NCBI GenBank assembly: GCA_910583555.1 | Contig: CAJTXO010000003.1 | Coordinates: 124,001 to 188,000, forward strand | DNA length: 64,000 nt | Direction of reading: 5' to 3' | Source: an uncultured Eubacterium sp. | Lineage (GTDB): Bacteria; Bacillota; Clostridia; Lachnospirales; Lachnospiraceae | Part shown: in pieces, positions 9,665 through 17,848 of the stretch | Position numbering within the stretch: position 1 is the first letter of the stretch | Layout of the letters: every line of letters begins with the position of its first letter | Translations under genes and position numbers: made by a program | Notes under the pieces: model-generated | The model's database searches: none | What the model was told of the DNA's origin: nothing | The model's input: the letters and a program-made list of their open reading frames with translations, nothing else

Positions 9665-11008
9665 GTGATAAAAGTAATTACATATGGGACATTTGATCTG
9701 CTTCATCACGGGCATATCCGTTTGTTGCAGCGGGCTAAGGCGTTGGGAGACTATATGATCGTGGGAGTGACGACGGATGATTTTGATAAAAGCCGTGGGA
9801 AAATAAACGTGCAGCAGTCGTTTATGGAGAGAATAGAAGCGTTGAAGGCTCTCGGCATAGCAGACGAGGTAATTGCCGAAGAATATGAAGGGCAGAAAAT
9901 TGACGACATCAAGCGGTATGGCATTGATGTTTTTACAGTTGGATCCGACTGGGAAGGCCAGTTTGATTATTTAAAAGGATATTGTGATGTGAGCTACCTG
10001 AAAAGGACAGAAGGGATATCGAGCAGCGAGATCCGCGGGAAACGGGAGATTCGCCTGGGACTGGCCGGAGATCTGTCCTTATTGTGTAAATATAAAAAAG
10101 AAGCAGAAGTGGTAAATGGCATTAGGGTGACAGGTGTTTTTACAAATAATGAAAAAATCGTACGGGATGCACAGGACGAGGGCATATCCGTATGCACTTC
10201 GTACGATGAATTGCTGGGAATGTGCGATGCGGTATATATTGCCACACATCCGTCCTTGCATTATGAATATATAAAGAGGGCCCTGCTTTGCGGGAAGCAT
10301 GTTTTATGCGAATCTCCGATTGCCATAAAGTATGCGGAGTGCCGGGAATTGTTCCAATTGTCGCAGGGGAAATGTCTGGTTTTGATGGATGCGATAAAAA
10401 CCGCTTATTCGACTGCATATAACAGGCTTTTGCTTTTGGTTAAGAGCGGCAGGATCGGGAAAGTACTGTCGATCGATTTCACCTGCACCAGTTTGGGAAA
10501 CATATATGAGTGGGATCGCGAAATGATAAGAAAATCATGGAAGAGTATCTGTGCCTGGGGGCCTGCAGCGCTGCTCCCTATTTTTCAAATAGCGGGTACG
10601 GAATATAAAAAAAAGATCATTACCAGTTACATGCTGAGTGAGGAGGAAAAATTCGATGCATATACAAGGGTGGATTTTATTTTTCCGAATCTCACGGCGT
10701 CAGCCCGCGTAGGGAAAGGGGTAAAATCCGAGGGAGAACTTGTTATATCCGGAACAAAAGGGTATATATATGTGCCGGCGCCCTGGTGGAAGACAGATTA
10801 TTTTGAAGTCAGGTATGAGGAGTTAGAAAATAACAAGCGGTATTTTTACCAGTTGGACGGGGAGGGGATCCGGTATGAGATTCTTGCATTTGTAAGGGCG
10901 ATAGAATCAGGGAAGAGTATGAATTATTTAAATGAAGATGTGTCAGGGGCGATTGTAAGAATTATGGAAGACTTTGAAACAGGGGTAGATGTGCAAAGGA
11001 TTCGGTAG
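9665..11008 (+). CDS. TagD-type cytidylyltransferase fused to Gfo/Idh/MocA oxidoreductase
   Basis: The first ~130 residues are a glycerol-3-phosphate cytidylyltransferase-like domain: TYGTFDLLHHGHIRLL (HxGH nucleotidyl-transfer motif), then VGSDWEGQFDYLK and RTEGISSSEIR. Residues ~145-447 are a Gfo/Idh/MocA-type NAD(P) oxidoreductase: VYIATHPSLHYEYIKRAL and GKHVLCESPIAIKY, with Glu at the usual EKP position but Ser in place of Lys. The loss of that Lys may mean altered or absent dehydrogenase activity. GTG 9665 is the start, with AGGTGG just upstream. The fusion suggests making and modifying one CDP-linked small molecule for the LicD proteins at 713/3138. It is the last intact gene of the cluster before the CRISPR region. 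Confidence 0.82.
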   Translation: MIKVITYGTFDLLHHGHIRLLQRAKALGDYMIVGVTTDDFDKSRGKINVQQSFMERIEALKALGIADEVIAEEYEGQKIDDIKRYGIDVFTVGSDWEGQFDYLKGYCDVSYLKRTEGISSSEIRGKREIRLGLAGDLSLLCKYKKEAEVVNGIRVTGVFTNNEKIVRDAQDEGISVCTSYDELLGMCDAVYIATHPSLHYEYIKRALLCGKHVLCESPIAIKYAECRELFQLSQGKCLVLMDAIKTAYSTAYNRLLLLVKSGRIGKVLSIDFTCTSLGNIYEWDREMIRKSWKSICAWGPAALLPIFQIAGTEYKKKIITSYMLSEEEKFDAYTRVDFIFPNLTASARVGKGVKSEGELVISGTKGYIYVPAPWWKTDYFEVRYEELENNKRYFYQLDGEGIRYEILAFVRAIESGKSMNYLNEDVSGAIVRIMEDFETGVDVQRIR

Positions 11009-11559
11009 GATCGCTGCTTTTCCGAATTTTCTATTTCAACTTTATCCGGAATCCAGTATGCTTATCGTGTTACTTCGGTTTGGGACTTTTGTATGAACAG
11101 AAAATGAAATAGTACATTTGACACTATTCGAGAATATCATTTATTTTACAATGCCCTGCTTTTGTTGTTTTCGTATATTTTCCGTTCATTCTTTGCAACA
11201 AAAGAGGCTATTTGTAACACCAAATCTTTAATCAATGTATATGTCTCCATGAGGTTTTTTCCGTTTTTGGTATCTAAAAGTGGTATATCTATTACGCAAA
11301 TATCAATACTGATTTATGTGTTTTGGTTGCAGTTAGTATAGTGATGATAGAGTTCGAAAGTAATGGGCGGAAAAAATTTTTCTTGCATTAGGTTGGAAAG
11401 TTGGGTATAATACAGATATACTGTGGAGAATGATTTTGTGAAAATTTCTAAAAAACCTAAAATCGGCCTGAAAAAAGAGAAAAAATCAACCTGATTCAAA
11501 AACATATGCAAATTCGGGGTCGGAACGTACCGGAAAAACGTTGGTTTTGAAGGGGGACC
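11009..11559. other. AT-rich non-coding stretch upstream of the CRISPR array
   Basis: 551 bases without a convincing gene on either strand. The right part (from about 11383) holds a consensus promoter aimed at the array and would act as the CRISPR leader. No cas gene or recognisable tracrRNA anti-repeat was seen. Confidence 0.7.
11383..11411 (+). promoter_or_regulatory. SigA promoter in the CRISPR leader
   Basis: TTGCAT at 11383-11388, 17-bp spacer, perfect TATAAT at 11406-11411. Transcription would start near 11418 and run into the first repeat at 11560, giving a leader RNA of about 140 nt. No other + strand gene is in reach. Confidence 0.75.
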
Positions 11560-12185
11560 GTAGAAATGGGTGAAGCCCGATGTAGGGCATTGACACATGG
11601 TCTTCAGGTGCATATTCAGGCTCAGTTAAATCTTGTAGAAATGGGTGAAGCCCGATGTAGGGCATTGACACCCTTCTTTCTTGACTACTTCCTCATTTCC
11701 TGGTACTTTGTAGAAATGAGTAAAGTCCGATGTAGGGCATTGACACCCCCCTGTTTCAATTGTTGCAGTTTGTGACTCTTCGTAGAAATGAGTAAAGCCC
11801 GATGTAGGGCATTGACACATAAGCTGTTGCCGCTCGTCTAATTCTTTAGCCAGCGTAGAAATGAGTAAAGCCCGATGTAGGGCATTGACACACGGCTGCT
11901 GTCCATGCACGGTCCACTCTAAACTCGTAGAAATGAGTAAAGCCCGATGTAGGGCATTGACACCCATCGGTGTTTGTGTTACTATTTGTAACTTCGCTGG
12001 GTAGAAATGAGTAAAGCCCGATGTAGGGCATTGACACCGGTTTTTCCAACTTGTTTTACCTTGAAATTCCGTATGTAGAAATGAGTAAAGCCCGATGTAG
12101 GGCATTGACACAAGTTTTGGGCGGTGCCCTACATCTGCTGCTTATGACGTAGAAATGGGTAAAGCCTGACATAGGGCATTGGTAC
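11560..12185 (+). CRISPR. Orphan CRISPR array, 9 repeats and 8 spacers
   Basis: The 37-bp repeat starts at 11560, 11635, 11710, 11782, 11855, 11927, 12001, 12075 and 12149. Spacers are 35-38 bp and all different. Repeats 4-8 are identical; 1 and 2 share two changes, 3 has one, and 9 has six, the usual leader-distal decay. The repeat begins GTAGAAATGAG, contains the short stem GCCC-GATGTA-GGGC and ends ATTGACAC. A stem followed by an 8-nt tag close to ATTGAAAC is typical of Cas6-processed type I/III repeats. With the promoter at 11383 this supports + strand transcription. No cas genes lie within the window, so any processing must be supplied in trans. Subtype is not assignable from the repeat alone. 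Confidence 0.95.
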
Positions 12186-12210
12186 AATGTTTCAGTACAA
12201 TTTCCACTAA

Positions 12211-12747
12211 AACATGCCCATTGTTGAATTGAATCAATATGCCAGAGAGCATTTGCCAAATGCGGTGATGCATATGTTTACGAATGGAACATTGTTTACG
12301 CTTGAAAAATTGATTGCGCTGGCAGATGTTTTGGATGAGCTGATCGTTAATAATTATCATCAGGAATTAAAACTTATAAAACCATGTTTAGAAATACAGG
12401 AGTATTGTAAGACACATCCGGAACTAACAAAAAAAGTTACGATCGTCCTGAGAAAACCGAAAGAAATCCTTACTTCAAGAGGAGGGACGGCACCGAATCG
12501 GAATGAACTGATCGAGTATGGGAAGAACTGATACGTGCTGCCATTTCGGCAGATGATCATAAGGCCGGATGGAAAAGTTTCACTGTGCTGTAACGATGCG
12601 GTAGGAAATTATACGTTGGGTGACCAGAATAAGGAAAGAATGATAGATGTCTGGTATGGGCCGCGTTTTCAGGAAGTGCGAAAAAGCCTCTATGAAGGGC
12701 GGGAGCGATGGGGAAAATGTAAATATTGTGATACATTTTATTTGTGA
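12211..12747 (+). pseudogene. Radical SAM/SPASM protein remnant, 5'-truncated, in-frame TGA
   Basis: A single frame carries IVELNQYAREHLPNA, MFTNGTLFT and ILTSRGGTAPNR, then TGA at 12529-12531, then VLPFRQMIIRPDGKVSLCC...GKCKYCDTF in the same frame. These are the second half of a radical SAM domain and a SPASM-type cysteine region. The N-terminal CxxxCxxC cluster motif is missing: homology starts about 25 bases after the last CRISPR repeat, with a stop just before it. With both truncation and an internal stop this is almost certainly a dead gene. The TGA lies three codons before LPF, near where SPASM proteins often have Cys, so selenocysteine was considered but has no support here. Confidence 0.8.
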
Positions 12748-12751
12748 CAGG

Positions 12752-13873
12752 TTAAAGTTCCTGTAAAAAACGCATAAAATTGTGCTTATTTTCCAGTGCT
12801 GTTGTAGTGGGCCGGCCCAATGTTTCCCTGGAACCGATATTACATTTTGCTTCAATAAAGGAGAGTTCACTGCTGTTTTTTGCTCTTTTTAGTTCAACGT
12901 CTAATTCGTCATACGTGTGGACTTTAACAGTGTAAGGGTAACCACATGCAGCAGCAAGGGCAGGCAGGTCGATTCCCTCCGCAACGGTGGGCATACCGCC
13001 GACCGTTTCATGGGAACTATTATTGATCACTACATGGATCAGGTTGGAGGGCCTGTACTGGCCTAAAACAGCAAGGGAACCCATGTGCATCAATAAGGCG
13101 CCGTCACCATCGATGCACCATATTTTGGAATCCGTTTTTTGAAGCGCTGTTCCGAGCGCGATAGAGGAACAATGTCCCATAGAACCAACGGTAAGGAAAT
13201 CATACTTGTGAGAGTGTCCGAGTCCTTCTCTGATCTCAAATAGTTCACGGCTGGCTTTTCCGGTCGTGGAAAAAATGGGATCATGTTCGCTGACGGAAAC
13301 GATGTGGCGGATGATTTCTTCCCGGGACATGGTATTATCATTTTTATATTCTCTGGTACTGGCGTAATGCAGCCCTCCCTTTTTTACGACGAAGGCAACA
13401 TTTTTTCCTTTCTTTAGAAGTTCATCAAATGTATTCATGGCTTCTTTTAATTGATCCTCAGTCGTTTCCTTTCCAATGAGGAAGGAAGCGATGTCCATGT
13501 CTTCTAAAAGTTTGATCGTTATTTTTCCCTGATATTTGTGCTGCGGTTCGTCCGGAACACCAGGTTCACCTCTCCAGCCGATGATAAAAATGACTGGTAT
13601 GGCGTAAACCTCATCATTTAAAAGGGATGCAGCCGGATTGATGATATTTCCCTCTCCCGAGTTTTGCATATATACGACGGGGATTTTTCCTGTTGCCAAA
13701 TGATAACCCGCAGCTAAAGCCGCGCAATTGCCTTCGTTGGCAGCGATGATATGATGCTCCCTGTCTATACCATAGCGATCCATCAGATAATTGCATAAAG
13801 GTTTTAATTGTGAATCGGGAACGCCGGTATAAAAGTCTGCGCCGATTATGTCTGTGAAAGATTCTATGTTCAT
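12752..13873 (-). CDS. aepY: Phosphonopyruvate decarboxylase
   Basis: Thiamine-diphosphate enzyme converting phosphonopyruvate to phosphonoacetaldehyde, the step that pulls phosphonate synthesis forward. Key features are the start FYTGVPDSQLKPLCNY, AANEGNCAALAAGYHLATG with the catalytic Glu, QNSGEGNIINP, WRGEPGVPDEPQHKYQG and the TPP motif GDGALLMHMGSLAVLG ending in NNSSHETVGG. At 373 aa it is full length. It is the only gene of the region on the - strand and converges with the radical SAM remnant. No PEP mutase is present in the window, so the pathway is incomplete locally. Sulfopyruvate decarboxylase is the main alternative but the GEPGVPDEPQH pattern favours phosphonopyruvate. Confidence 0.87.
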   Translation of the reverse strand: MNIESFTDIIGADFYTGVPDSQLKPLCNYLMDRYGIDREHHIIAANEGNCAALAAGYHLATGKIPVVYMQNSGEGNIINPAASLLNDEVYAIPVIFIIGWRGEPGVPDEPQHKYQGKITIKLLEDMDIASFLIGKETTEDQLKEAMNTFDELLKKGKNVAFVVKKGGLHYASTREYKNDNTMSREEIIRHIVSVSEHDPIFSTTGKASRELFEIREGLGHSHKYDFLTVGSMGHCSSIALGTALQKTDSKIWCIDGDGALLMHMGSLAVLGQYRPSNLIHVVINNSSHETVGGMPTVAEGIDLPALAAACGYPYTVKVHTYDELDVELKRAKNSSELSFIEAKCNIGSRETLGRPTTTALENKHNFMRFLQEL

Positions 13874-14240
13874 AAAAGCTGTCTCCGTTTCCGTTATATT
13901 CTGGTTTTTGGAAGAGGTTGATCTTTTTTATTTCAATGAAAATACACAATTTTTCATATGGTAAAAATATGATCTGTTTTATAAAATTATCATATCGGAT
14001 TTTGGTTCATGTGTCAAAAAAATGTAAGTTATTACGAGAAAATCTTAAAACAGTTGGTTAGGCGACAGGGAATTCACTTATAAAATTGTAAAGTGGAGCA
14101 AAAAAAGTTGATTTTTGACTGAAAGTTGACTTTTTATTGTATAATAGTTATCAAATAGTAGTACGTGTGAGGATGCTGAGACAGAGGGTGTTATCGAACC
14201 AACTGCGGGGGGATCCCGCATCTTGACAGGAGGGGATAAA
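13874..14240. other. Intergenic region between divergent aepY and response regulator
   Basis: 367 bases, AT-rich, with no gene seen. It holds the promoter at 14115-14145 for the + strand two-component genes. A small GC hairpin (GCGGG/CCCGC around 14207-14221) lies just before the regulator's ribosome binding site. Confidence 0.6.
14115..14145 (+). promoter_or_regulatory. Probable SigA promoter for the two-component operon
   Basis: TATAAT at 14140-14145 with TTGACT at 14115-14120 (19-bp spacer, slightly long). A second TTGACT at 14126 is too close to serve. The leader to ATG 14241 is about 90 nt. Confidence 0.55.
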
Positions 14241-14930
14241 ATGTCGGTAAAAGCAAAGCTTTTAGTTATAGATGACGAGCGGACGATCTGCAATCTTATC
14301 AAAATACACTTTGAAACAGAAGGATATATCGTATATACCGCTTCTGATGCAGAGCAGGGAAAAAAGATGCTGTCAGAAGAGCCGGATTTGATCCTGCTGG
14401 ATATCAATATGCCGGATGAAAATGGAATTGATTTTTGCAGGGGAGTCCGGCAGTATGTGGACTGCCCGGTTCTCTTTCTGACTTCCAGAGTAGCGGAAGA
14501 GGATAAAATACTGGGACTGCAGGCCGGAGGGGATGATTATATCACGAAACCGTTCAGCATGGCGGAATTAACGGCGCGTGTGGAGGCGCACCTGCGACGG
14601 GAAAAACGGACAAGCCGAAGAAATGTTAAAATGTTTGGCGATCTGGTGATTGATTACAATGAGAGAGAGGTATATTTTCGGGACTGCCGTATTTCATTCT
14701 CAAAAAAAGAATTTGACGTGATTCAGTTTCTGTCTCTGAATGAGGGACAGGTTTTTACGAAGGAGAATTTGTATGAGCGTATCTGGGGATATCTCGCCGA
14801 GGGAAACAGCGATGTCCTGAAAGAGCATATCCGCAGGATCCGGGGAAAATTTCAGGAGGCGGCAGGCTGTAAATATATTGAAACGGTATGGGGGGTCGGT
14901 TATAAATGGGTAAGAGAAATAACACAGTAA
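14241..14930 (+). CDS. OmpR/PhoB-family response regulator
   Basis: 229 aa. The receiver domain has the acidic pair VIDDE at residues 9-13, the phospho-acceptor Asp54 in LLDINMPDENG, and the conserved Lys in DDYITKPF. The C-terminal winged helix carries FSKKEFDVIQFLSLNEGQVFTKENLYERIWG and VKEHIRRIRGKF-like spacing ending in ETVWGVGYKW. ATG 14241 follows AGGAGGGG at good distance. It overlaps the kinase gene by 25 bp and is linked to ABC exporter genes, a layout typical of peptide-antibiotic sensing and resistance. Its partner kinase is truncated, so its regulation may be broken. Confidence 0.93.
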   Translation: MSVKAKLLVIDDERTICNLIKIHFETEGYIVYTASDAEQGKKMLSEEPDLILLDINMPDENGIDFCRGVRQYVDCPVLFLTSRVAEEDKILGLQAGGDDYITKPFSMAELTARVEAHLRREKRTSRRNVKMFGDLVIDYNEREVYFRDCRISFSKKEFDVIQFLSLNEGQVFTKENLYERIWGYLAEGNSDVLKEHIRRIRGKFQEAAGCKYIETVWGVGYKWVREITQ

Positions 14931-15958
14931 AAAAAGCTTTTTATTATTATATTTTTATCATGTTTGCTGTGGTCCTGCTTCTATCGGGGGTCGCCGTAAA
15001 AGTCTGCACCGTGATGCGTGATAAAATTATCGCGTCCCACGCATATGTTTATGAACCGCGGACTGGTATGGCGGGAGAGGACGAACGCTTGTATACATAC
15101 GGGGGAACTTATGTTATTCCCCCGGAAGATACGTCAGAACAGAAGGAAACAGAGAGTTTCAGGGAGAACGATTCACAGGAGTTTACCAAACGGGACAGGC
15201 TGCTTTGTCATTTGCTTGAAATGCTGACTGTGTTTCTTCCCTTTCTGTTTTCGTGTACCGGGATCTGGGTGGCAGGTTCCATCTTGTATTCCAGAAAACT
15301 AAAAGAGCCGTTCCGTTTACTACATGACGGTATTTCACACATAGAAAATGGGGATCTGGATTTTTCACTGGAATACCGGCAGAACGATGAACTGGGGGAT
15401 TTGTGCAGGGCATTTGAGACGATGCGTCAGAAGGTTCTGGAAAACAATATAGAAATGTGGAGCATGGCAGAGGAGAGGAAGAAGCTGAATGACAGTGTGG
15501 CGCATGACCTGCGTACGCCGGTTACGGTTATCAAAGGATACAGTGAATTTTTAATGAGCCATCCGGGATCGGACTGTGTTTCGCCGAAAAAACAGCGGGA
15601 AATACTTTCATATATCCAGAATGCGGCGGAGCGGCTGGAGACGTATGCGGAATCGGTGCACCATATTCATATGCTGGAACAGCTTGACCTGGAATACAGT
15701 GAGACAGATTTGCCCAGACTCGCTGCTGAAATCACATCTGCCCTGAAGGTGATCGCGGAGAATGGGGGCAGGAGTATTTCCGTATCGTCTCATCTGCCGG
15801 AAGAAAAAGTCTCCGTTTCTGCAGCGGTTGTTTTCCGCATTCTGGAAAATGTTGTGCAGAACGCTGTCTATTACAGCAAGGAGAAGGTATCAGTGGAACT
15901 GGCGAAAAGGGACGAATATCTAGAAATCCCCAGGATTTTTCCTTTTATCCCGGTATGA
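14906..15958 (+). pseudogene. Sensor histidine kinase, ATP-binding end deleted
   Basis: The first ~335 residues are a normal two-membrane-segment kinase: TM1 about 11-33, an extracellular stretch, TM2 about 107-128, HAMP, the phospho-acceptor His200 in NDSVAHDLRTPVTVIKGYSEFL-like context, and the N-box ENVVQNAVYYSKE. After YLEI the reading changes abruptly to PRIFPFIPV and stops. The G1/G2 ATP-lid boxes are absent. From 15925 another frame encodes the middle of an ABC ATPase (see next entry), so a deletion joined the two genes. The product could still be membrane-bound but should not bind ATP. Start ATG 14906 overlaps the regulator gene. Confidence 0.85.
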
Positions 15959-16485
15959 CGGTATACGACAGCATGAAATACATGGCGGCGCTGTCCGAGG
16001 TTTCTGTTTTATCTCAGGATAAAGATATTTCGTTGCTGCTGCAAAAGGTTAATTTGTGAGACAGCAGAAAAAAGAAAATCCGGACATTGTCCGGGGGAAT
16101 GGTAAGGCGTCTTGGAATCGCACAGGCGCTGCTGGGTAACCCGAAAGTTTTAGTGGCTGATGAACCAACGAGCGGTCTGGATCCAGAGGAACGGCTGAGA
16201 GTTTATAATCTTCTGGGAGAGTATGCTGAGGAAAATATCGTTATACTGTCGACCCATATCGCGGGCGATATTGAAGCAACTTGTACCAGTGTGGGCGTTT
16301 TGGAAGCCGGCAGGATGATTTTTCACGGTTCCGTGGGGGAGTTAGCGGATTTAGCGAAGGGAAAAGCGGAAAGCAGGCCTGCTTCTAGTGCTCCAACCGT
16401 TGAGGACGGCTATATGGCGCTTTTGAACATTGTGGATGACAGAGAGGAGGGATCCGATGAGACGGTTATTTATACTGGAGTGTAA
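15925..16485 (+). pseudogene. ABC transporter ATPase remnant (no Walker A, internal TGA)
   Basis: One frame reads FSFYPGMTVYDSMKYMAALSE (the segment after the Q-loop), then TGA at 16057-16059, then IRTLSGGMVRRLGIAQAL (signature motif), VLVADEPTSGLDPEER (Walker B and D-loop) and STHIAGDIEATC (H-loop). The N-terminal Walker A portion is gone at the deletion junction with the kinase gene. Both defects make it non-functional as an ATPase. It belongs to the CcmA-like exporters that pair with the permeases that follow; its 3' end overlaps the permease start at 16457. Confidence 0.87.
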
Positions 16486-17848
16486 AAAAATAGTAACAAG
16501 CGTTGTGTACTGGCTGTTTGTGGCTGCCATGGCAGTTGTATTCCTTCTTAATTACGGAGATGTGGACGAAGAGCAGATTGCTGACGATTCCAGTCCGTGT
16601 TCTTTGTTTTACTGTGCGAAGGATGGGAAATATGCGGATGAACAGGATCATTTGTCGGGAAAAGACGGACAGAATCAGATGATGCAGGGACTTACGAAAA
16701 AATTATTGCACAGCTATCAAAATAATTCCTATGAATACTATCCCTTTGACTATATTAAGATAAAGGTGTTTTCGGATTCAGAGCAGAAGATGGTTCTAAA
16801 GTATCTGCAGGAAATCACAGGGATGAAAGAGAAAGAGATTCTGACGGGTACAGGGGAAACAACCGACACGATTCCGGAACAGACTGAAGCATCCGGTGAG
16901 GGGCAGTATATAGCGGAACCGGGAACAGGGAAAATGAACGAAGCCGGGCAATATGAATTCCGGCCGGATGAATGGAAATATGTGGAAAATCCCTCTGCCT
17001 CTGCCAGAGAGGAAGAAAAGATACAGGTTTCATTTCAGAGGTTTATGGAGATTATGGATGAAATCAGTGGAATGATTGGGAAAAACTCTTATTTTAGTAG
17101 GGAGCTGATCGATCTTTACTATGGCGACAATGATATGGAGGATTCTCCTGTTACGTTAAAGCAGCATAAAGAATTTTATGACGGGGATCGAATTACGGGG
17201 GCATTTGCAAGATACTACTGTGACAGTATTGCTCTGGCGGTACCGATCCTGCCTGTATTTGTGATCACTGAAATGATGGCAGGGGACAGGCGGAATAAGG
17301 TGAGGGAACCTGTATATACAAAACCGGTATCTGGATTTAAGCTCATTTTTATAAGATATCTTGCTGCGGTCGGGATGATGTTCGTACCTATTTTGCTTTT
17401 GCCGGTCAGAAGTTTCATCCTGCTTGCCCAGTACGCGGATTCAATAGGGGCAGCCATTGATCTGTTTGCATTCCCAAAATATATTTTTGGATGGATTCTG
17501 CCAACACTTCTGTTTGCTGCGGCGCTCAGCCTGTTTCTGAATGTTTTGGCGGGGAGTTCGGCTTCTGTCCTGGCGATGGGGATTTTTTGGCTGTTTTTCA
17601 AGCCGTCCGTCGGTAAACTGGCGGGGGGAAATTATGAATTATGGGACATAGCCATCCGGCATAACACACTGAAAGGATTCGGGAGGATGCTGCAGCAGCT
17701 TGACCGGCTTATCATGAACCGCATATGGATTCTGAGTATCAGTGTTGTGCTCGTATTACTTTCGGTATGGATTTATGACGTAAAGAGAAAGGGAGGTTTA
17801 CGTTTCCATGTGCGGGAATTTATACGTTATCGTAAAAGAGAATGTTAA
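16457..17848 (+). CDS. ABC-2-like multi-spanning membrane protein
   Basis: 463 aa. The N-terminal segment (about 12-32, KIVTSVVYWLFVAAMAVVFLL) is a transmembrane anchor, followed by a large hydrophilic domain of ~220 residues, then about five hydrophobic segments from residue 255 onward (SIALAVPILPVFVITEMM, LIFIRYLAAVGMMFVPILL, LPTLLFAAALSLFLNV, SASVLAMGIFWLFF, WILSISVVLVLLSVWI). This is the ABC-2 permease plan with an extracellular loop. ATG 16457 follows GAGGAGGG. Its ATPase is a remnant, so transport would need an ATPase from elsewhere. The frame itself is intact, suggesting recent decay of the operon. Confidence 0.75.
   Translation: MRRLFILECKKIVTSVVYWLFVAAMAVVFLLNYGDVDEEQIADDSSPCSLFYCAKDGKYADEQDHLSGKDGQNQMMQGLTKKLLHSYQNNSYEYYPFDYIKIKVFSDSEQKMVLKYLQEITGMKEKEILTGTGETTDTIPEQTEASGEGQYIAEPGTGKMNEAGQYEFRPDEWKYVENPSASAREEEKIQVSFQRFMEIMDEISGMIGKNSYFSRELIDLYYGDNDMEDSPVTLKQHKEFYDGDRITGAFARYYCDSIALAVPILPVFVITEMMAGDRRNKVREPVYTKPVSGFKLIFIRYLAAVGMMFVPILLLPVRSFILLAQYADSIGAAIDLFAFPKYIFGWILPTLLFAAALSLFLNVLAGSSASVLAMGIFWLFFKPSVGKLAGGNYELWDIAIRHNTLKGFGRMLQQLDRLIMNRIWILSISVVLVLLSVWIYDVKRKGGLRFHVREFIRYRKREC

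Noticed and set aside
11560..12185. Reverse-strand repeat end ATTTCTAC resembles part of the Cas12a repeat
   Set aside because: The matching GTAGAT arm needed for the Cas12a hairpin is absent and no Cas12a gene is present; the other strand fits the Cas6 pattern better.
11486..12259. Minus-strand open frames with repeated MPYIGL/PTSGFTHFY-type peptides
   Set aside because: They are translations of the CRISPR repeats; periodicity follows the 72-75 bp array spacing and there is no ribosome site or family match.
14126..14145. TTGACT directly ahead of TATAAT before the response regulator
   Set aside because: Spacer is only 8 bp, too short; the TTGACT at 14115 was used instead.
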